The translations under genes and the position numbers were made by a program. This document shows positions 48,971-60,760 of a stretch of 64,000 bases of DNA, one piece after another. Origin of the DNA: Chrysemys picta bellii (Eukaryota > Chordata > Testudines > Emydidae); NCBI RefSeq assembly GCF_011386835.1, contig NC_088804.1, positions 36,753,549 through 36,817,548 of the forward strand, in the 5' to 3' direction. How positions within the stretch are numbered: position 1 is the stretch's first letter; every line of letters begins with the position of its first letter. The notes beneath the pieces are model-generated. The model had not been told where the DNA came from and did not search any database. It worked only from the letters and a program-made list of their open reading frames with translations.

Positions 48971-49078
48971 CAGAATGGCCATACTGGGTCAGACCAATGG
49001 TTCATCTAGCCTAGTATCCTGTCTTCTGACAGTGGCCAGTGCCAGATGCTTCAAAGAGAATGAACAGATTATACTGGC
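48971..49078 (-). mobile_element. CR1 3'-end fragment
   Basis: The text 'ggccatactgggtcagacca' through 'tgcttcaaagagaatgaaca' is the reverse complement of the CR1 terminus at 727-1119. It is better kept than the fragment at 4012. Confidence 0.75.
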
Positions 49079-49105
49079 CCTCTGCACAGGTTGAAATTCA
49101 CTATA

Positions 49106-49506
49106 GGGGTCTGTCTACACTACACTGTAAGCCCATGCTCAGTCTCAGCTTTGAACCCCAACCCCCCTTCCATCCACACACAGAATCAGTCTGACTCAGG
49201 TCAGGACCCCCACTGGATCAGGCCTGTGGACCCTGCTCGAGGGGTGGGTCAGAGCCTGAGTCCTGCTGAGGCTTGAGTCCAAACCCTGTCATTTTGCAGT
49301 GTGGATGCAGCTCAAGCCACAGACTCCAGTCAGAAGAGCTGTATATTGCAGTGTGGCCACGTTAGCATGACTGTGAGACCTGGATCCAGCAATTGTAAAC
49401 CCAGGTTTACGATGCAGTGTGGATGCTCAAGCACAGGCTTGGAAACATCAAGTCCACAAGCGCAGGTCCCACAGCCCCGGAGTTACAATGCCATGTAGAC
49501 GTACCC
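49106..49506. mobile_element. Harbinger-like element (about 400 bp)
   Basis: The left terminus GGGTCTGTCTACACTAC and the right terminus GTAGACGTACCC are inverted. The flanks are TAG- and TAA-like. Internal blocks TTGCAGTGTGGATGC and GATGCAGTGTGGATGC repeat directly. Confidence 0.6.
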
Positions 49507-50025
49507 TAAGTGAATTTAGTTGAAAGGCATATGCTGACAAACAGGAAATGGTATTCACCATCCCAAGGCTGGTCTGTGCTGCAGGAAGAACTCTGCAAAA
49601 TATTCATGGTGAAATTCATCTCTTCAGGTTCCTTTTCATTTGGTTTTGATTTCTCAATATTTGTCCGGCTTCCTGAAAAAAATTTGACATTTGGTGGGTT
49701 TTCTTTTCTCGTGTAGAATAGGACCATGCAGCGGAATTTGGGGATTCTCAAACATTTCAAAACAGCAGTTAGCCAAAGATTAACGTTAATGTCCATGCAA
49801 TGTATACAATTCTTTTTATAGTAAATGCCCAAATGTTTTATACTGCACGTCTAAGGGCCCAAGCCTAAGGCAGCCACGTCTGATCCTGAATGAGAAAACG
49901 CAGAGACCGGTAGTTTAGAAGGAGACTACAGTGGAACCCAATCTTGCAAACACTTAGGCATGGGAATATCTTTATAGTAGTACTACTGAGCACCATGGAT
50001 TCTTCACATGAATACGCTTACTCAC

Positions 50026-50105
50026 ACAGGGCCTGATCCAAAGCCCACTGAAATCAGTGGAAAGACCTCCAGTGACTTCAGTAGGTTTTGGGGTCAGGCT
50101 CATAT
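50026..50105. repeat. Imperfect palindromic repeat
   Basis: 'gatccaaagcccactgaaat' pairs with 'gacttcagtaggttttgggg'. It is a relative of the repeat at 39333-39460. Confidence 0.5.
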
Positions 50106-50716
50106 GTAAGAATTTGCATCATCAGACAATCTGTCCCAAACCAGAGGTGCCTTTATCTTTCAGAATCAGATGCAGCTGCTTTAAAACAACAGGGACAAAA
50201 TGAATCAGTTAACTTTTCATTAGGCCTAAGTGAGGCCAATTGCTGAGGTTACATGGTTGGGTAAGAATGTGTTCTATGCAAACACCACAGCGATGATAAA
50301 CATTTACATTCCGGGGGTTTTTTATTTGATTTTCATGCAGTGGGACCTAACTCTTAAGGAGCTTTTAAAGAAAGAAATACCCGGTAGTTGTCTGGCTCAG
50401 ACGAATTGCAGCCCTCGGTCTCCAGATACAGCTATTCAGCATCTTCCTGATCTCTGCAAGTTGTTGATTAAAGACCTGCCTGGTGCAAGAGCAGCTATTC
50501 TAGAACTCAGCCCTGTGAAGAGGGGGAGAAATCCATTCCTTTGACGGCAGCTGTAGTGTTTGAGCAGCACCTTTACAACTGGAACAGATGACCAGTCTCA
50601 TCCACAATTTCATTTCAGATCTGTATCAGCACAGTACACACTATAATGCACATTAGGGGACTGAGTCTGATTTCGCTTACGTAGGAGTAACTCAGGAGTG
50701 ACACTGGTATAAAAAT

Positions 50717-50893
50717 AGAGGGTCCTGTGGCACCTTTAAGACTCACAGAAGTATTGGGAGCATAAGCTTTCTGAAGAAGTGAGGGTCTTACCCACAAAAG
50801 CTTATGCTCCCAATACTTCTGTGAGTCTTAAAGGTGCCACAGGACCCTCTGTTGCTTTTTACAGATTCAGACTAACACGGCTACCCCTCTGAT
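50717..50893 (+). mobile_element. Penelope-like copy, family A, perfect 54-bp inverted arms
   Basis: ACTGGTATAAAAAT (14 bp) is duplicated at 50703-50716 and 50894-50907. The inverted piece 50717-50770 is a perfect 54-bp reverse complement of 50797-50850 in the direct piece, which continues to the family terminus CTACCCCTCTGAT. The 26-bp spacer holds the ribozyme-like stem II. The core reads CTGAAGA (50771-50777), then CCCAC, then AAAA in place of GAAA, so G12 is lost. The perfect arms suggest a recent insertion. It sits inside an older palindromic repeat. Confidence 0.8.
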
Positions 50894-51424
50894 ACTGGTA
50901 TAAAAATGGTGCACGTGGGTTTAGAATCAGGCCCTAGGTATAAACAGCCTGCTTGATTTTTCTAATATATGTGTGCTGAATACAATCAGTGACTTTCATA
51001 CTGCACGTACATCAGATTAACAGAACTCAGAGGTCTCTTACCTAAAAGGAAATGAATTGACTGGTAGTTTATGAATAGTGTGAATGACTTTATTATGTTC
51101 ACTAAAGAAAATGGGACAAATTTGTCTTTGTTGTGTCACCATTGAAATCAGTGGAAGCTACACCAGGGATGAATTTGCCCCAGTGAACAACTATCCTTTT
51201 ATGATTTAGTCTACAAGGTGATCTATGTATTTAACAACATGAGCCTGGAAATGGTCTACCATGGTGCTCTGTCTGATATTCCCTTAAGTACTACAGTATA
51301 TGCAAATGTTTATTCTTCCCCTAGAGTTTGGAATCCCTATATGAGAAAGGGGAAGTTAAAAATACTGAGCGTTTCTTTTTTGACCAGCTAAAATTGTCAG
51401 GTTTTGAAAAATTTCATTCCAGTG

Positions 51425-51660
51425 TTAGACTCAGAGACTGAGGCCAGAAGGGACCATCATGATCATCTAGTCTGACCTCCTGCACATCGCAGGGCCACAG
51501 AACCCCACCCACTCCTGAAATAGACCCTTAACCTCTGGCTGAGTTACTGAAGTCCTCAAATCATCGTTTAAAGACTTCAAGTTACAGAGAATCTACCATT
51601 TACTCTAGTTTAAGCCAGCAAGTGACCCGTGCCCCACACGGTAGTGGAAGGAGAAAAAAA
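51425..51660 (-). mobile_element. LINE 3'-end fragment, CR1-like
   Basis: 'gaggccagaagggaccatca' and 'atctagtctgacctcctgca' on the + strand are the reverse complement of a CR1-like terminus; the sequence continues into decayed LINE text. It is a 5'-truncated copy. Confidence 0.6.
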
Positions 51661-52333
51661 ACAACCAGGGTCTCTGCCAATGAAATTCCTTCCTGACCCC
51701 CCTTCCCCCCAAAAACCCAGTGAAAAATGTGTACAAAACATTTTACTATTTTTAAATCAGCTCTAGAGCTCAGTGCCCTCAACTCCTATTTGTTTCAGTC
51801 AATGTTATGTGTTTTAAGGACCTTGCAGGATCAAACACCTAGACTCCGGTCTCATGCTTAACCCCAGGAGGGCATTTTGCTTTGCAATGCTAGTTAAACT
51901 CATGGCTGAGTACTTTGCTGGATAGGAGCTGTAGAGCAGGAATTTAATCATTGCAAAATGAATCTAAAAAAAAAAAAGATGGCAGACTGATAAAATAAAG
52001 TACTGCTGAACGTTTGCTGTTTACTACATGCTGTAGAAAATCCAGCCTACCTAATGGTGCTAGGGTATTAATTTTTCTTTTCAAGTTCTTTTAAATTGTC
52101 AAACTTAGAAAAAAATCAGCCGGCGCGGAGATCTGAAGGCAAGGTTTCCAATATTAACATTCATACTGCTTTTGACGACACCATATCTCGCAAGACAAAT
52201 TTTCCTGAGTTCTTACTGCTGCCCAGAAAACAAATGGTTTTAAGGCAACACTGTAAAAGCTCAATGGGAAATGGGTAAGGTTAGCTTTTAAATGTGTGTG
52301 TTTGGTATCATTTTAAGGCTTGTCTGGTGCTAC

Positions 52334-52339
52334 AATAAA
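52334..52339 (+). terminator. Poly(A) signal AATAAA, candidate 1
   Basis: A canonical hexamer in the candidate terminal exon. Whether it is used is unknown. Confidence 0.35.
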
Positions 52340-52531
52340 CATTTCATGTTACGTTACATGCTCACAGTGCTCATGAGCTACCAGAGTCTCAGCTGGTGTC
52401 AGTCGGTGCCTTCAATGGAGTCGCTCTGACCTCCACTACGGGAGAATCTGGCCCAATGACTCATTCAATACTATCACTCCTGTTTTGTGCTGCTTGTGAT
52501 TAGAAACGTAGGTTCTCCTACTTTGGTGCTC

Positions 52532-52537
52532 AATAAA
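52532..52537 (+). terminator. Poly(A) signal AATAAA, candidate 2
   Basis: A canonical hexamer with a GT-rich stretch about 45 bp downstream, the better of the two candidates for WFDC1 3'-end formation. Confidence 0.45.
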
Positions 52538-52785
52538 AACAAATCCAGTATATTTTTCAACTCTGTCTAGTTTCAGGTGTGTGTTTTTAACACTGATCCC
52601 GCTCTTCTTTCAATTAAAAGAAAGTAAATGTCACGATGAATTTGAGTTCTTGTGAAAGCTGCCAGAGCAAAAGCCTGGATAACCAAAGTGCTTCATTTAT
52701 CTGTAGGACAGTATAGCTGGCAGCAGCCTGAGCTTTCCTTAACCGTTGCCCTCCTCACCACTGTACCATGACCACCTGGAGGAGG

Positions 52786-52901
52786 CAGGGGTGCTGGAAC
52801 AATTTGAGAGCCATTGAAGCAAACTGTAAACCCTGTATATGCTGGACACCTCTTCAAGGCAGGGTGTGTGGCAGCACCCATAGTTCCAGCATCTATGCCT
52901 G
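52786..52901. mobile_element. Small MITE (CAGGGGTGCTGGAAC type)
   Basis: The ends CAGGGGTGCTGGAAC and GTTCCAGCATCTATGCCTG are inverted repeats. A target duplication was not found. Confidence 0.6.
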
Positions 52902-53002
52902 CAGGGGCCGGAAGGTTGAGGTGCCAAGGCCCAGTCAGTCCTTGGCTTTTCTGCTGCAAGTGCCCACCAATTATCAGGGTGGATTATTGCAATGTTGCCA
53001 GC

Positions 53003-54071
53003 CAGGGCCAACTTTAGGCCGATTCCCCTGAATGGGGCCCCGCGCCTAGAGGGCCCTGCGCAGCTGTCCACCCCACCCCCAGCCACTTCCCCCTCCTCCC
53101 CTGAACGCTCCGCCCCCCTTCTCCTCCTCCTCCCCTGCTTCCCGCAAATCAGATGTTCGCGGGAAGCCTGAAACAAGCAGCAGGCAGGAGGTAAGCTGGG
53201 GCGGGGAGGGACTCGAGGAGGGTTCCAGGGAGGCGTGGCGTGGCCCAGTCCGGCCCTGGCCGAGCACACGGCTCCCTCTGTCCTGGCCCCCCGACCCCGG
53301 CCTGGCCCCGGCCAAATGCCCCCAGCCCCAGCCTGGTCCCGGCCAAGCAGCTCCAGCCCGGCTTAGCTTGGGCCCCGCAGCTCCGGCCCGGCCCTGGACC
53401 CAGCCCCAGCTGAGCAGCTACAGCCCTGGACCCGGACCCTGCCCAGACTGAGCGGACCCGGACCCGGCCGAGTGGCTCCAGCCCGGCCCCGGCCCTGGCC
53501 GAGCGGCTCCAGGCAGCGCGGTAAGAGGGCAGAGAGGGGGTGTTGGAAGAGGGCAGGGAAGTTCGGGGGGTTGTGGGGGGGTGGATAGGGGTCAGGGCGG
53601 TCAGAGGGCAGGGAACAGGGGGATTGAATGGGGGCAAGGGTCCTGGGGGGCAGTCAGGAAGGAGCAGGGGTTGGATTGGGCGGTGGGGGGCAGTCAGGCA
53701 GGGGTTCCAGGGGCAGTCGGGGACAGAGAGAAGGGGTGGTTGGATGGGGCAGGGGTCCATCAGGAATGAGAGGAGGGGTTGGATGGGGCGGCAGGGGGCA
53801 GTCAGGAGACAGGGAAGGGAGGTGGATGGGGCAGGAGTCTGGGGGGGGGGGCATCAAGAACTTTAGGGTTAGCATGCATCCGCATACATTACGCAATGTA
53901 TGTAAAATATATAATTTTGTTATTATTTATATAGTTATGGAAAGTAATTAATACATGAAAGAAATGAAAGGTGGTTTTTTACTTGTGTTTTTTTTTTTTG
54001 TCAAGTCATCCCTCTCGGGGCCCCGCCGAAAATGTTCGAATTGGGCTCTGCACTTCCTAAAGCCAGCCCTG
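53003..54071. mobile_element. Large hAT element with G-rich minisatellite core (1069 bp)
   Basis: The termini CAGGGCCAACTTTAGGCCG and TAAAGCCAGCCCTG are inverted, with TTGCCAGC duplicated at 52995-53002 and 54072-54079. The interior has a C-rich block (53260-53520) and a G-rich tandem array (about 53525-53850) built from variants of GGGCAGTCAGG and TTGGATGGGG. The long frames on both strands, up to 203 codons, are products of this array, not genes. Confidence 0.88.
53525..53850. repeat. G-rich minisatellite
   Basis: Irregular tandem units of about 40-50 bp contain GGGGCAGTCAGG and GGTTGGATGGGG. Frequent G3+ runs give G-quadruplex potential. A related array is at about 57425-57600. Confidence 0.7.
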
Positions 54072-54079
54072 TTGCCAGC

Positions 54080-56428
54080 TGCCTGCTGGGAACTGACTCC
54101 ACCCAGCTCGTTTCACTTACCTCACCAGCCACCGGCTCGGAAATGTTTGATCACTGCTGATGGGCTTGAACTACGAGAGGCTTCCCATCCCATTAGAGAT
54201 GCCCTACTCTGCATCAGAGTGAACAAGAATGTTTCAGGAGAGTAAGGGCTAAATTATACCTTCCCCTACGTGACTGAGCTAAAGAAGGGGGAAGGGGCAC
54301 AGAATCTCCATCCCAGCGCAGCCACCCAGACACCAGCTCTCAGCACTGGCTGGTCTCAGCTCAGTGTGGAGTGGGGGGCTGGATGCTGCTAACCAAGGTG
54401 TTTCTAGATGCCAGCAGAGCCATGACCCCATTCCCCCCGCTCCTCCACCCACACTCTGGATGGGTGCACTGTATTTGCTGCTCCTGCTGTACAGGTATAG
54501 CAAGGGGTGCACCTCCCCTCACATCTCCATAAGTATAAATGTAGTAGGAGCAATGAACCATCAGTTTACCCCCGAGGAGAGAGAGAATAGTTTTTAAATT
54601 GTGTTTGGGGAAGGGTTCAATGGCGTTGGGGGTCGGATGAGATCAGGTGGGAATAGGATCAGGGCAGGTGTTTGAGGTAGAGCTAGTGCTAGTCCTGAAA
54701 TATTCTGCTTTTAGCGTGGCCCAGCAGAGCAAGAAAGTCTGGTTTGGCTGTTTAGCTGGGGAGCCTCTGTCAATCCAACTGGTTGGATCTAGCTAATGTA
54801 TATTGATTGTATAATCATCTCACACCCACACTGAGCACTCAGGTTACATTCTTCTGAGTGGGCTATGTCAACTTCCTGTTTATTTTGTGACTTTTCCAGC
54901 TCACACAAACACAAGAGGCACAGTGAGGTCCAAAGGCTCCAGGCACACACTTCCCTGAGGTCAGAGAGAGGATTTGTGTAGCAGGCTTGGCTTCGGAAGG
55001 CTCACTGACAATTGGCAAAGCAATTTTCATTTTAATGGGTGCTGTTTCTCTTACGGCAGAACAGATCTCACTGTGAGGCTCACAGCACAGAAGCATAGAA
55101 ATGTAGGACTGGAAGGGACATATCTAGGTTTTTGGTTTCTGCTGGTGGCGCACATCTGCACATTACCTCAATAGTGGTACACATAAAATTCCTTCTGCAC
55201 ATGGATGGGAAAAATTAGAGCGGGGGCTGTCAAAGGTGCAGTTAACCCTGAAACTGTGACACTATAGTGGCAGCGGGTGTGGGGTCTATGACGGTGTGAA
55301 TTGCTGTAAGTGCCAACAGCAGGGAACACAAGTACTGTAGAAGGAAAAAGCATCACAGAGAAAAAAATAATAAGAACAATGCATAGATTTAACTGCACAC
55401 TAAACATACCAGGAGTCATGCATCAGTTTCTGGGGCCCTGGTGAGGCCTTCTGCGAGCACCGGGGCTCCCCTTGGACAGAAGAGCCTGTGTTTGGTGGAT
55501 CAGAACTAATCCCCATGCCAGTTCAAGCTCAGCTTTTTATACCAAAAGTCCTTTCCTCAGGGGGTGGTGCTTTGCGGCAGTTACCCCCAGGGGTAATCAC
55601 CCGTTTTTAGTTCCTGAAGGAGCGGTGGTAACCATCCCCCATGGAATAAAACACTCTTTTACATAAACCATTCATAAATGCAATACAGTGGTCCCCAAAG
55701 CTGCTGCATAGGGTTGCAATATCTGTCGCACTAGCCCTACACGATACCCCCAGACACACAAACTTTGAGTTCTCTGCTCTGCCCAGGACCTGATTCAATG
55801 CGGCCTATCGCTCACTAGACGAGATCTTCACTTTGAAGTCTTGTGTAGATGCCTTTTCATGCTGAGGGCAGGATTTGGCCTATGGCAGAAGCTGGTTGCC
55901 AAGACTAAATAAAGCCGTGAGTCATCCGGTCTGGAAATAGTGACGAGACATTTTTGCAAGCATAGCATTAGACTCTCTTAATAGTAACGTGTCATTGCTA
56001 TGAGTCACGTATACATTATCCTCATTAACACAGTATGCAGAGAAGCCTCCTTAGCGTGCCGTGGAGCCAGATGTTAGCCTTCACCACTCAATTTGCTCTC
56101 TTTGACAGAGGGTGCAATTGTGTATTACACGATTCCCTGCTCCCTGTCACCTTATGTAACTACAGACTATTTGCCTTAATAGTAACCAGCTTTGCTTTAG
56201 ATCACTGGCAATAGGGTGGCATCTTACTTTCCCCTGATGTGCCATTTTGCATTCCTGTAGCCTAGAAAGATGTTAATTTATAATGGTTCTGCCTTCTGTG
56301 TGCTTTGGAGAAAAAGATTCCTGCCTCTTTAAAATATTAGCATTCCTAGAGTTATTTTACTTAAAAAAAACCCAGGCACGATATATAATAATAATCATAT
56401 AATATAATAAGGATCTGAGTAGCTATGC
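54080..56428. other. Gene-free intergenic stretch
   Basis: No exon is recognised. A short CR1-like fragment ('gaaatgtaggactggaaggg') lies near 55097-55130. Confidence 0.45.
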
Positions 56429-57665
56429 TAGGGTTACCATCCGTCCGTATTTCCCCGGACATGTCCGGCTTTTGTGTCTCTAAATAGCCGTCCGGGAGGA
56501 ATTGGTAACAAGGTTAAAATGTCTGGGGTTTTTTTCTCCCTCGCCTCCCTCCCTCCCTTCCATGCAGAGTGTGGCTGCTGATTGGGCGGCTAGGCCGATT
56601 GACCCACTCCCATTGGCCTCCAGCAGCCAGAGCCCTCCCCTGCTCCCCCCTCCCTCTCTCTGTAGTCCTCTGTAACACACAAACCGACCCACGTGGAGCC
56701 AGAATGGTAAGAGGAGTGGGGGGGGGGGCAGTCAGGGAGTGGGGGAGTGTTGGATGGGTCCCCAGCCTCCACCTGCCACCCCCCCTCCGTGCATCCCCCC
56801 CTCGGTGGGTCCCCCATTCCTGTCTGCCTGCTGGCTCTGGCAGTACATGCAGACAACTGCTGTCTGCTGCCCCTGGGTCCTAGTGCCCCCATCCACTAAT
56901 GGGAAGACAGGCTGCCCTTACCCTGCCCTTCCACCCTAGCCCTGAGCCTCTCCAACACCCCAAACCCCCCAGCCTTCATCCCCACACACCCTAATCCTCT
57001 GCTCCATCCCTGAGCCCCCTCCTGCATCATGAACCCCTCATCCCCAGACCCACAGCCCTCACCCCTGCATCCCCTCCTATTCCCAAACTCCCTCCCAATC
57101 CCCCTCCCTCTTCCCACACACCCCCTCCTGCCCTCAAACTTCCTCCTAAAGCCTGCACCCCCTCCCTTTGCACCGCCTCTCACCCCCAAACTCCATCCCA
57201 GAGCCTGCACCCCTCACCCCCTCCTGCACACCCACCCCCTGCCCCAGCCCGGAGCCTGCACCCAGCACCCAAACTCTATCCCAGAATCTGCACCCTGCAC
57301 CCCAATCCCCAGCCCAGGACCTGCACCCCAGACCTCCTCCCCCCACCCAACCCCCCTCCCAGAGCCTTAGGCAGGTGGGGTGGGGGGTTCTGGGCACCAC
57401 CAAAATTTCTACAACCCTGCCACCCATGCGAGTGGATAAGGGTCAGGGCAGTCAGGGGACAGGTAGGGTCCTGGGGGGAGGGGCAGTTAGGGTAGGGGGT
57501 TCTCAGCAGGGGACAGTCAGGGGACAAGAAGCAGGGGGGGTTGGGGTTCTGAGGGGAGCAGTCAGGGGGTGGGAAGTGGGAGGGAGTGGATGGGGCGGGG
57601 CTAGGGCGGGGCTTCCCCCCCCCCCCAGTGTCCTCTTTTTTGTTTGTGGAAATATGGTAACCCTA
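56429..57665. mobile_element. Large hAT element, TAGGGTTACCAT type (1237 bp)
   Basis: The termini TAGGGTTACCAT and ATGGTAACCCTA are perfect inverted repeats, with AGCTATGC duplicated at 56421-56428 and 57666-57673. The subterminal CCGTCCGTATTTCCCCGGAC block is distinctive. The centre is a C-rich region (56760-57370), then a G-rich array (57425-57600). No transposase is encoded, and the internal proline-rich frames are artefacts. Confidence 0.88.
57425..57600. repeat. G-rich minisatellite related to 53525-53850
   Basis: It contains GTGGATAAGGGTCAGGGCAG, GGTCCTGGGGGGA and GGAGCAGTCAGGGGG, close to GTGGATAGGGGTCAGGGCGG and GGTCCTGGGGGGCAGTCAGG in the other element, although the host elements have different termini. 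Confidence 0.7.
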
Positions 57666-57673
57666 AGCTATGC

Positions 57674-58436
57674 CAGCACTTAGGAAATACAAGTTGTATC
57701 AGGGCCCTGTTGTTAATGTTACTGTCTCTACAAGGATTCTTCATGCCACAAATTTTCTGTGCATTGTAATGGCGAAAGGAGTGGTACTTCCTTTCAAGAG
57801 CATGACACGTAGAAATCGAAGGCAATAGAAAGAGAAAACTTCATCCACTCCATAATTCCTATGAAATGTCTAGTGAATATTCTGAGTGAACTGCATGTTC
57901 ATTCTGTATTTATTCAGCTAAATGGGTACTGAAATATAATTGATTCAAACAGGCCTAAATTAACACAGAAAGGCTGACAGAGCTATGTCTCAGGGTCTTG
58001 ACCTCTGATAATAGCACTGAATGCTAGCTGAAGGCCCATTCTATGATGGGGTGTAAGCTACAAATTTGGTATTATGCTTGTCCAGTTGTACCGCTCCACT
58101 TCTGTGGTCGGGCTGTCTGGTTTTTGTCATACTGTACCATTCCATTTCCTCAGCACTGGTTATTCTCAACTCATATAATGTCAAGGAAATGAAAATTCCA
58201 GGCCAAATGGTCCAGTGGTACAAGTGGATTACACTCCATAAAAGTCAGTAGTGTAGCACCCATGTACACAAACACACAATTTGGCCTTCCATCTGCTTTT
58301 GCCAAACGAATCAGTGAAATATGGAAATCAGCAGATTATAACTTGCCAGCCATCTGTGCCTGGCTAAGGAAACCTGTGTTCAAGCACGTTGCACAAAATT
58401 ACATGAATTGTTTACCCAGTAGGAAATTGGCATGTT
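57674..58436. other. Gene-free stretch
   Basis: I see no exon or bounded repeat here. Confidence 0.45.
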
Positions 58437-58857
58437 CATAGAAGATTAGGGGTGAAAGAGACCTCAGGAGGTCATCTAGTCCAATCCCCCACTCAAAGCA
58501 GGGCCAACCCCAACTAAATCATCCCTGCCAGGGCTTTGTCAAATCTCTAAAGATAGAGATTCCACCACCTCCCTAGGTAACCCATTCTAGCGTTTCACAA
58601 CCCTCCTAGTGAAATAGTGTTTCCTGATATCCAACCTAAACCTCCCCCACTGCAACTTGAGACCATTGCTTCTTGTTCTGTCATCTGCCACCACTGAGAA
58701 CAGCCGAGCTCCATCCTCTTTGGAACCCCCCTTCAGGTAGTTGAAGGCTACTATCAAATTTCCCCTCACTCTTCTCTTCTGCAGAGTAAACAAGCCCAGT
58801 TCCCTCAACCTCTCCTCATAGGTCAGGTGCCCCAGCCCCCCGATCACTTTCATGATC
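58437..58857 (-). mobile_element. CR1 LINE 3' end with ORF2 remnant
   Basis: On the minus strand, 58587-58853 encodes the ORF2 C-terminal region, with [20 protein letters not shown] and [11 protein letters not shown], followed by the 3' tail (+ strand 'cctcaggaggtcatctagtc'). Upstream ORF2 is missing through 5' truncation. Confidence 0.85.
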
Positions 58858-60556
58858 TATATATTGGTCCTTCATGTGGGTCCCTACATGAGTGATTGCA
58901 GTAGACTAGCCATGTGGGTGTCTGGTGAGATCTATCAGACAAAATGGTCTCTTTGTTAGCTGATGATGAAAGAAAATATTTCCAGATGTTTTTGCTACCT
59001 GGGAAACTGGGAGCCGTCTTGTATGACCCTGAGACTAAAAACTACAACAGACGCATTCAAAGGAGTAGTTAATATCTCACCCTCTGAGCAGAATTTATTT
59101 CCCTGACAAACAGCACCACCTACGCTTTATCTGGACTCAGCTGAGCCAGCTGGCTTTTGTTCAGATCCTCACCTATTCTTAGGAAATCAGGAAACAGAGG
59201 TAAAGCAGATATGGAGCTTAGTGTCTTCAACATACTGGTGACACCATGGCTCTAAATATCAAGCAACCTTGCACAGGGCCCTCCCTCAAACATTGAACAA
59301 GAGCTGGGGGTGACAGATCTGAAAGTAGATGTCCAACACCATCCTCTGGTGTCTTCCCAGGTGAATAAGAATAACCACATGCCAGCAATTCATGAACTCC
59401 TTTCATTTAGCCTATGGCACATCCAGATGAGTTCAGCAGGCAAGAACATCTCAGTAGGCAGCCAGATGGCTAAGAATAGTATAACTGTGCTCAATACTCT
59501 AAGGCAGATTCTGTTTAAAGGTCTCCAAAGGATCTGCAATCAATTACATTTCACAATACCCCTCTGAAGTAAGAACTGGCCCCAACCTTCTCCACCTGGA
59601 GCTGTCCCTGAAATCTTTGAGATATGCTATCTCCATTGAGCCTATACCCTTTGAATGAGATGTAATGTCTGTGATCCCAGGGCTCCTGGAAGTCCTGCCT
59701 GAGACATAAAGCTTCTAGATATCCCATTGGGATGGTGCATCTCCACTATAGCTGGTTGGAAATTTTTAATGAAACATCTTCCCATTCGAAAAGAGCAGAT
59801 CATTGAAATCGAAATGTTCCACAACAATGTGTTGCTTTTGACAAAACTTGAGACAGAACCGAGGCAGGATTCCTACCTGGCAGGCTGCCACAGACCTGGG
59901 GCTTCCAGGGCTTTAGGGCATTCTGGGTCGTGGCTCCTTAGCAGCTCACCCGGTGGGTTGCATGCAGCCAGGGAGCTGGGACTGGACATTTTTTAAAAAT
60001 TCCAAAACTGATTTTTTTAATGACCATCTTGTGGGAAATTTTGCATATCTGACTTTTCATTCAGATTCAGAAGGAGTTTTTTTTTTCAAAAATGCAAAAT
60101 TTGTTGGCGGGGGGAGGGAAATTCTGTTTCCAGCACAGCTCTAATCTTCATGCCACCAAAAACTCTGGGCTGTGCTTTAATTCCGCAAAGTTAGACCTAG
60201 CTAGCAATTTAGAGCTAAGTGAGTTACCTAACAAGTCAATGAAAGTATCAGGGAGAGAACCCAGGAATTCTGATTCAACTGCCCTGGTTCAAACCACAAG
60301 ACAACGCTCCATGTCAACAGATGAGAATTTGTGGGCACAGGAAAGGGGTAACTGATTAAGTATTGCTCCAGCAGGTTGTAATCCACCACAGAAATGCTCC
60401 CCAAATAAGGAAAGGATGTAAACCTACATAAAATTAAACAGGACATTTTTGTTAGGAGATAAACATCTTGAATTCATGCCAGTTTTTAACAAGTTGGGAG
60501 CGTCACAGTCTTCCAACAACTTGTGGTTTCCTCTGTCTCCCCTGACACTGATATAC
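58858..60556. other. Gene-free stretch
   Basis: No exon or bounded repeat is recognised. Confidence 0.45.
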
Positions 60557-60760
60557 TTCACCTTGAAATATCCCTTAAATATGTGTTAACTACATATGCT
60601 AAGCAGTCTGTTCCATGTTGTATTTAGCTGTGACACACCAAATAAGTTTCCCAGACTTGAAGAAGAACACTGTGTGAGCTCAAAAGCTTGTCTCTCTCAC
60701 TGAGGGAAAGAGGTCCAATAAAAGATATTACCTCACCACCTTGTCTCTCTCTCTCTCTCA
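60557..60760 (+). mobile_element. Penelope-like fragment, family B
   Basis: The body (from about 60557) leads into a degenerate hammerhead-like segment (60657-60696; first block TTGAAGA, then GAGCTC, then AAAA instead of GAAA). Then comes AGGTCCAATAAAAGATATTA and a TCTC microsatellite (60743-60757) that replaces the family terminus. Confidence 0.6.

Larger units (their letters stand above)
48602..52085 (+). other. Putative WFDC1 intron 6
   Basis: It runs from the GTAAGT donor at 48602 to the pyrimidine-rich acceptor TTTTTCTTTTCAAG ending at 52085. It contains a SINE, CR1 fragments, a Harbinger-like element and a Penelope-like copy. Its reality depends on the terminal exon. Confidence 0.45.
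52086..52560 (+). other. WFDC1: Candidate WFDC1 3' UTR terminal exon
   Basis: The region follows a strong polypyrimidine tract and CAAG acceptor at 52068-52085. It is free of recognisable repeats. Two AATAAA signals occur (52334-52339 and 52532-52537), the second followed by a GT-rich element (GTGTGTGTTTTT near 52578). It would supply the 3' UTR predicted by the donor just after the stop. The 60-codon frame at 52096-52278 has no known domain and is not called. Confidence 0.4.

Noticed and set aside
52096..52278. 60-codon frame in the candidate terminal exon
   Set aside because: It has no similarity to a known product and is better explained as 3' UTR.
53149..53760. 203-codon minus-strand frame
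   Set aside because: It lies wholly in the C/G-rich minisatellite of a hAT element and is proline-rich low complexity.
57168..57683. 171-codon plus-strand frame
   Set aside because: It is composed of C-rich and G-rich arrays within the 56429-57665 element.
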